Positions 6,840-6,996 of a stretch of DNA of 6,996 bases are shown one piece after another. Below the pieces are notes generated by a model. It saw only the letters and a program-made list of their open reading frames with translations. It was not told where the DNA came from and did not search any database. Where the stretch lies: the NCBI GenBank assembly GCA_019454625.1, contig JACFNY010000031.1:5484-12479 (forward strand). Direction: 5' to 3'. Each line of letters begins with the position of its first letter. Position 1 is the first letter of the stretch. The stretch comes from Sphingomonadaceae bacterium (lineage in GTDB: Bacteria; Pseudomonadota; Alphaproteobacteria; Sphingomonadales; Sphingomonadaceae). Both the position numbers and the translations under genes were made by a program.

Positions 6840-6996
6840 ATGGCGACGATTGTCGAAACAGCCGAGTTCCACGGCGGGCCGTGGCTGAACCTGCCGCCCG
6901 ACAGCCAGACGATATTGTGGGCGCTGCGGCGGCTCGTCATCGGCTGGCCGCGCCCGCCCTGCCTCCACGCGGCGCTGATCGAGGCCTACGGCGACA
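6840..6996 (+). CDS. Unrecognised Fur-controlled protein, N-terminal part (cut by window edge)
   Basis: The first 52 codons of an open frame begin at ATG 6840, eight bases after a GAGGA ribosome binding site (6828-6832) and behind a promoter with a Fur box. The visible protein starts MATIVETAEFHGGPWLNL and continues with a predicted helix around QTILWALRRLVIG (23-35) and another at LHAALIEAYG (42-51). There is no signal peptide, membrane segment, metal-binding cluster or known catalytic motif in this part. Codon use is GC-rich like the neighbours, and the promoter and ribosome binding site make it very likely a real gene. It faintly recalls short conserved proteins of unknown function in sphingomonads that begin with a similar LxALRR helix, possibly the DUF6628 group, but I cannot confirm this. 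The Fur site suggests a job in iron uptake, storage or iron-sparing metabolism. Confidence 0.7.
   Translation, partial: MATIVETAEFHGGPWLNLPPDSQTILWALRRLVIGWPRPPCLHAALIEAYGD

Noticed and set aside
5703..6968. Minus-strand open frame of 421 codons antisense to aqpZ
   Set aside because: Low-complexity acidic and Arg-rich translation with no domain, running antisense to aqpZ, the Fur box and the right-edge gene; a codon-bias artefact.

Overview
This window looks like ordinary chromosomal DNA from a GC-rich alphaproteobacterium. A member of the Sphingomonadales is my best guess, based on strong GC bias at third codon positions, the protein sequences, and a Fur-type iron box. The placement is inference, because no rRNA or other marker gene is present. 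I see no mobile element, CRISPR array, tRNA, rRNA or prophage.

Layout from left to right. Positions 1-485 (minus) hold the N-terminal part of a Kup potassium transporter cut by the window edge. Positions 648-1094 (minus) encode an Lrp/AsnC-family regulator that starts with TTG. It is divergent from ald, alanine dehydrogenase, at 1226-2329 (plus). The 131-bp gap between them carries a minus-strand promoter and AT-rich repeats that look like the regulator's operator. ald converges on a small outer-membrane beta-barrel gene at 2403-3008 (minus), and a strong hairpin at 2355-2379 with a U-rich flank on the minus side sits between them. The barrel gene has a 202-bp upstream region containing three 11-bp direct repeats spaced 22 and 21 bp apart and a leader hairpin. 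Next comes a long-type acyl-CoA dehydrogenase at 3211-4956 (minus). It is divergent from tsaC (threonylcarbamoyl-AMP synthase, tRNA t6A modification) at 5011-5961 (plus) across only 54 bp, where two candidate promoters share one -10 element. aqpZ (aquaporin Z) follows at 6033-6719 (plus). A consensus -35 plus a Fur box then precede an unrecognised gene that begins at 6840 and runs off the right edge.

Functionally this is a mix of housekeeping and transport genes: K+ uptake, alanine catabolism with its likely local regulator, fatty-acid or acyl-CoA oxidation, tRNA modification, water flux, and an iron-regulated unknown. Only the Lrp/ald pair is a clear regulatory unit. I found no evidence of a new multi-gene system. 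The points most worth following up are regulatory: the Fur-controlled unknown gene, the phased repeats upstream of the barrel gene, and the shared-(-10) divergent promoter that would give a leaderless tsaC mRNA.
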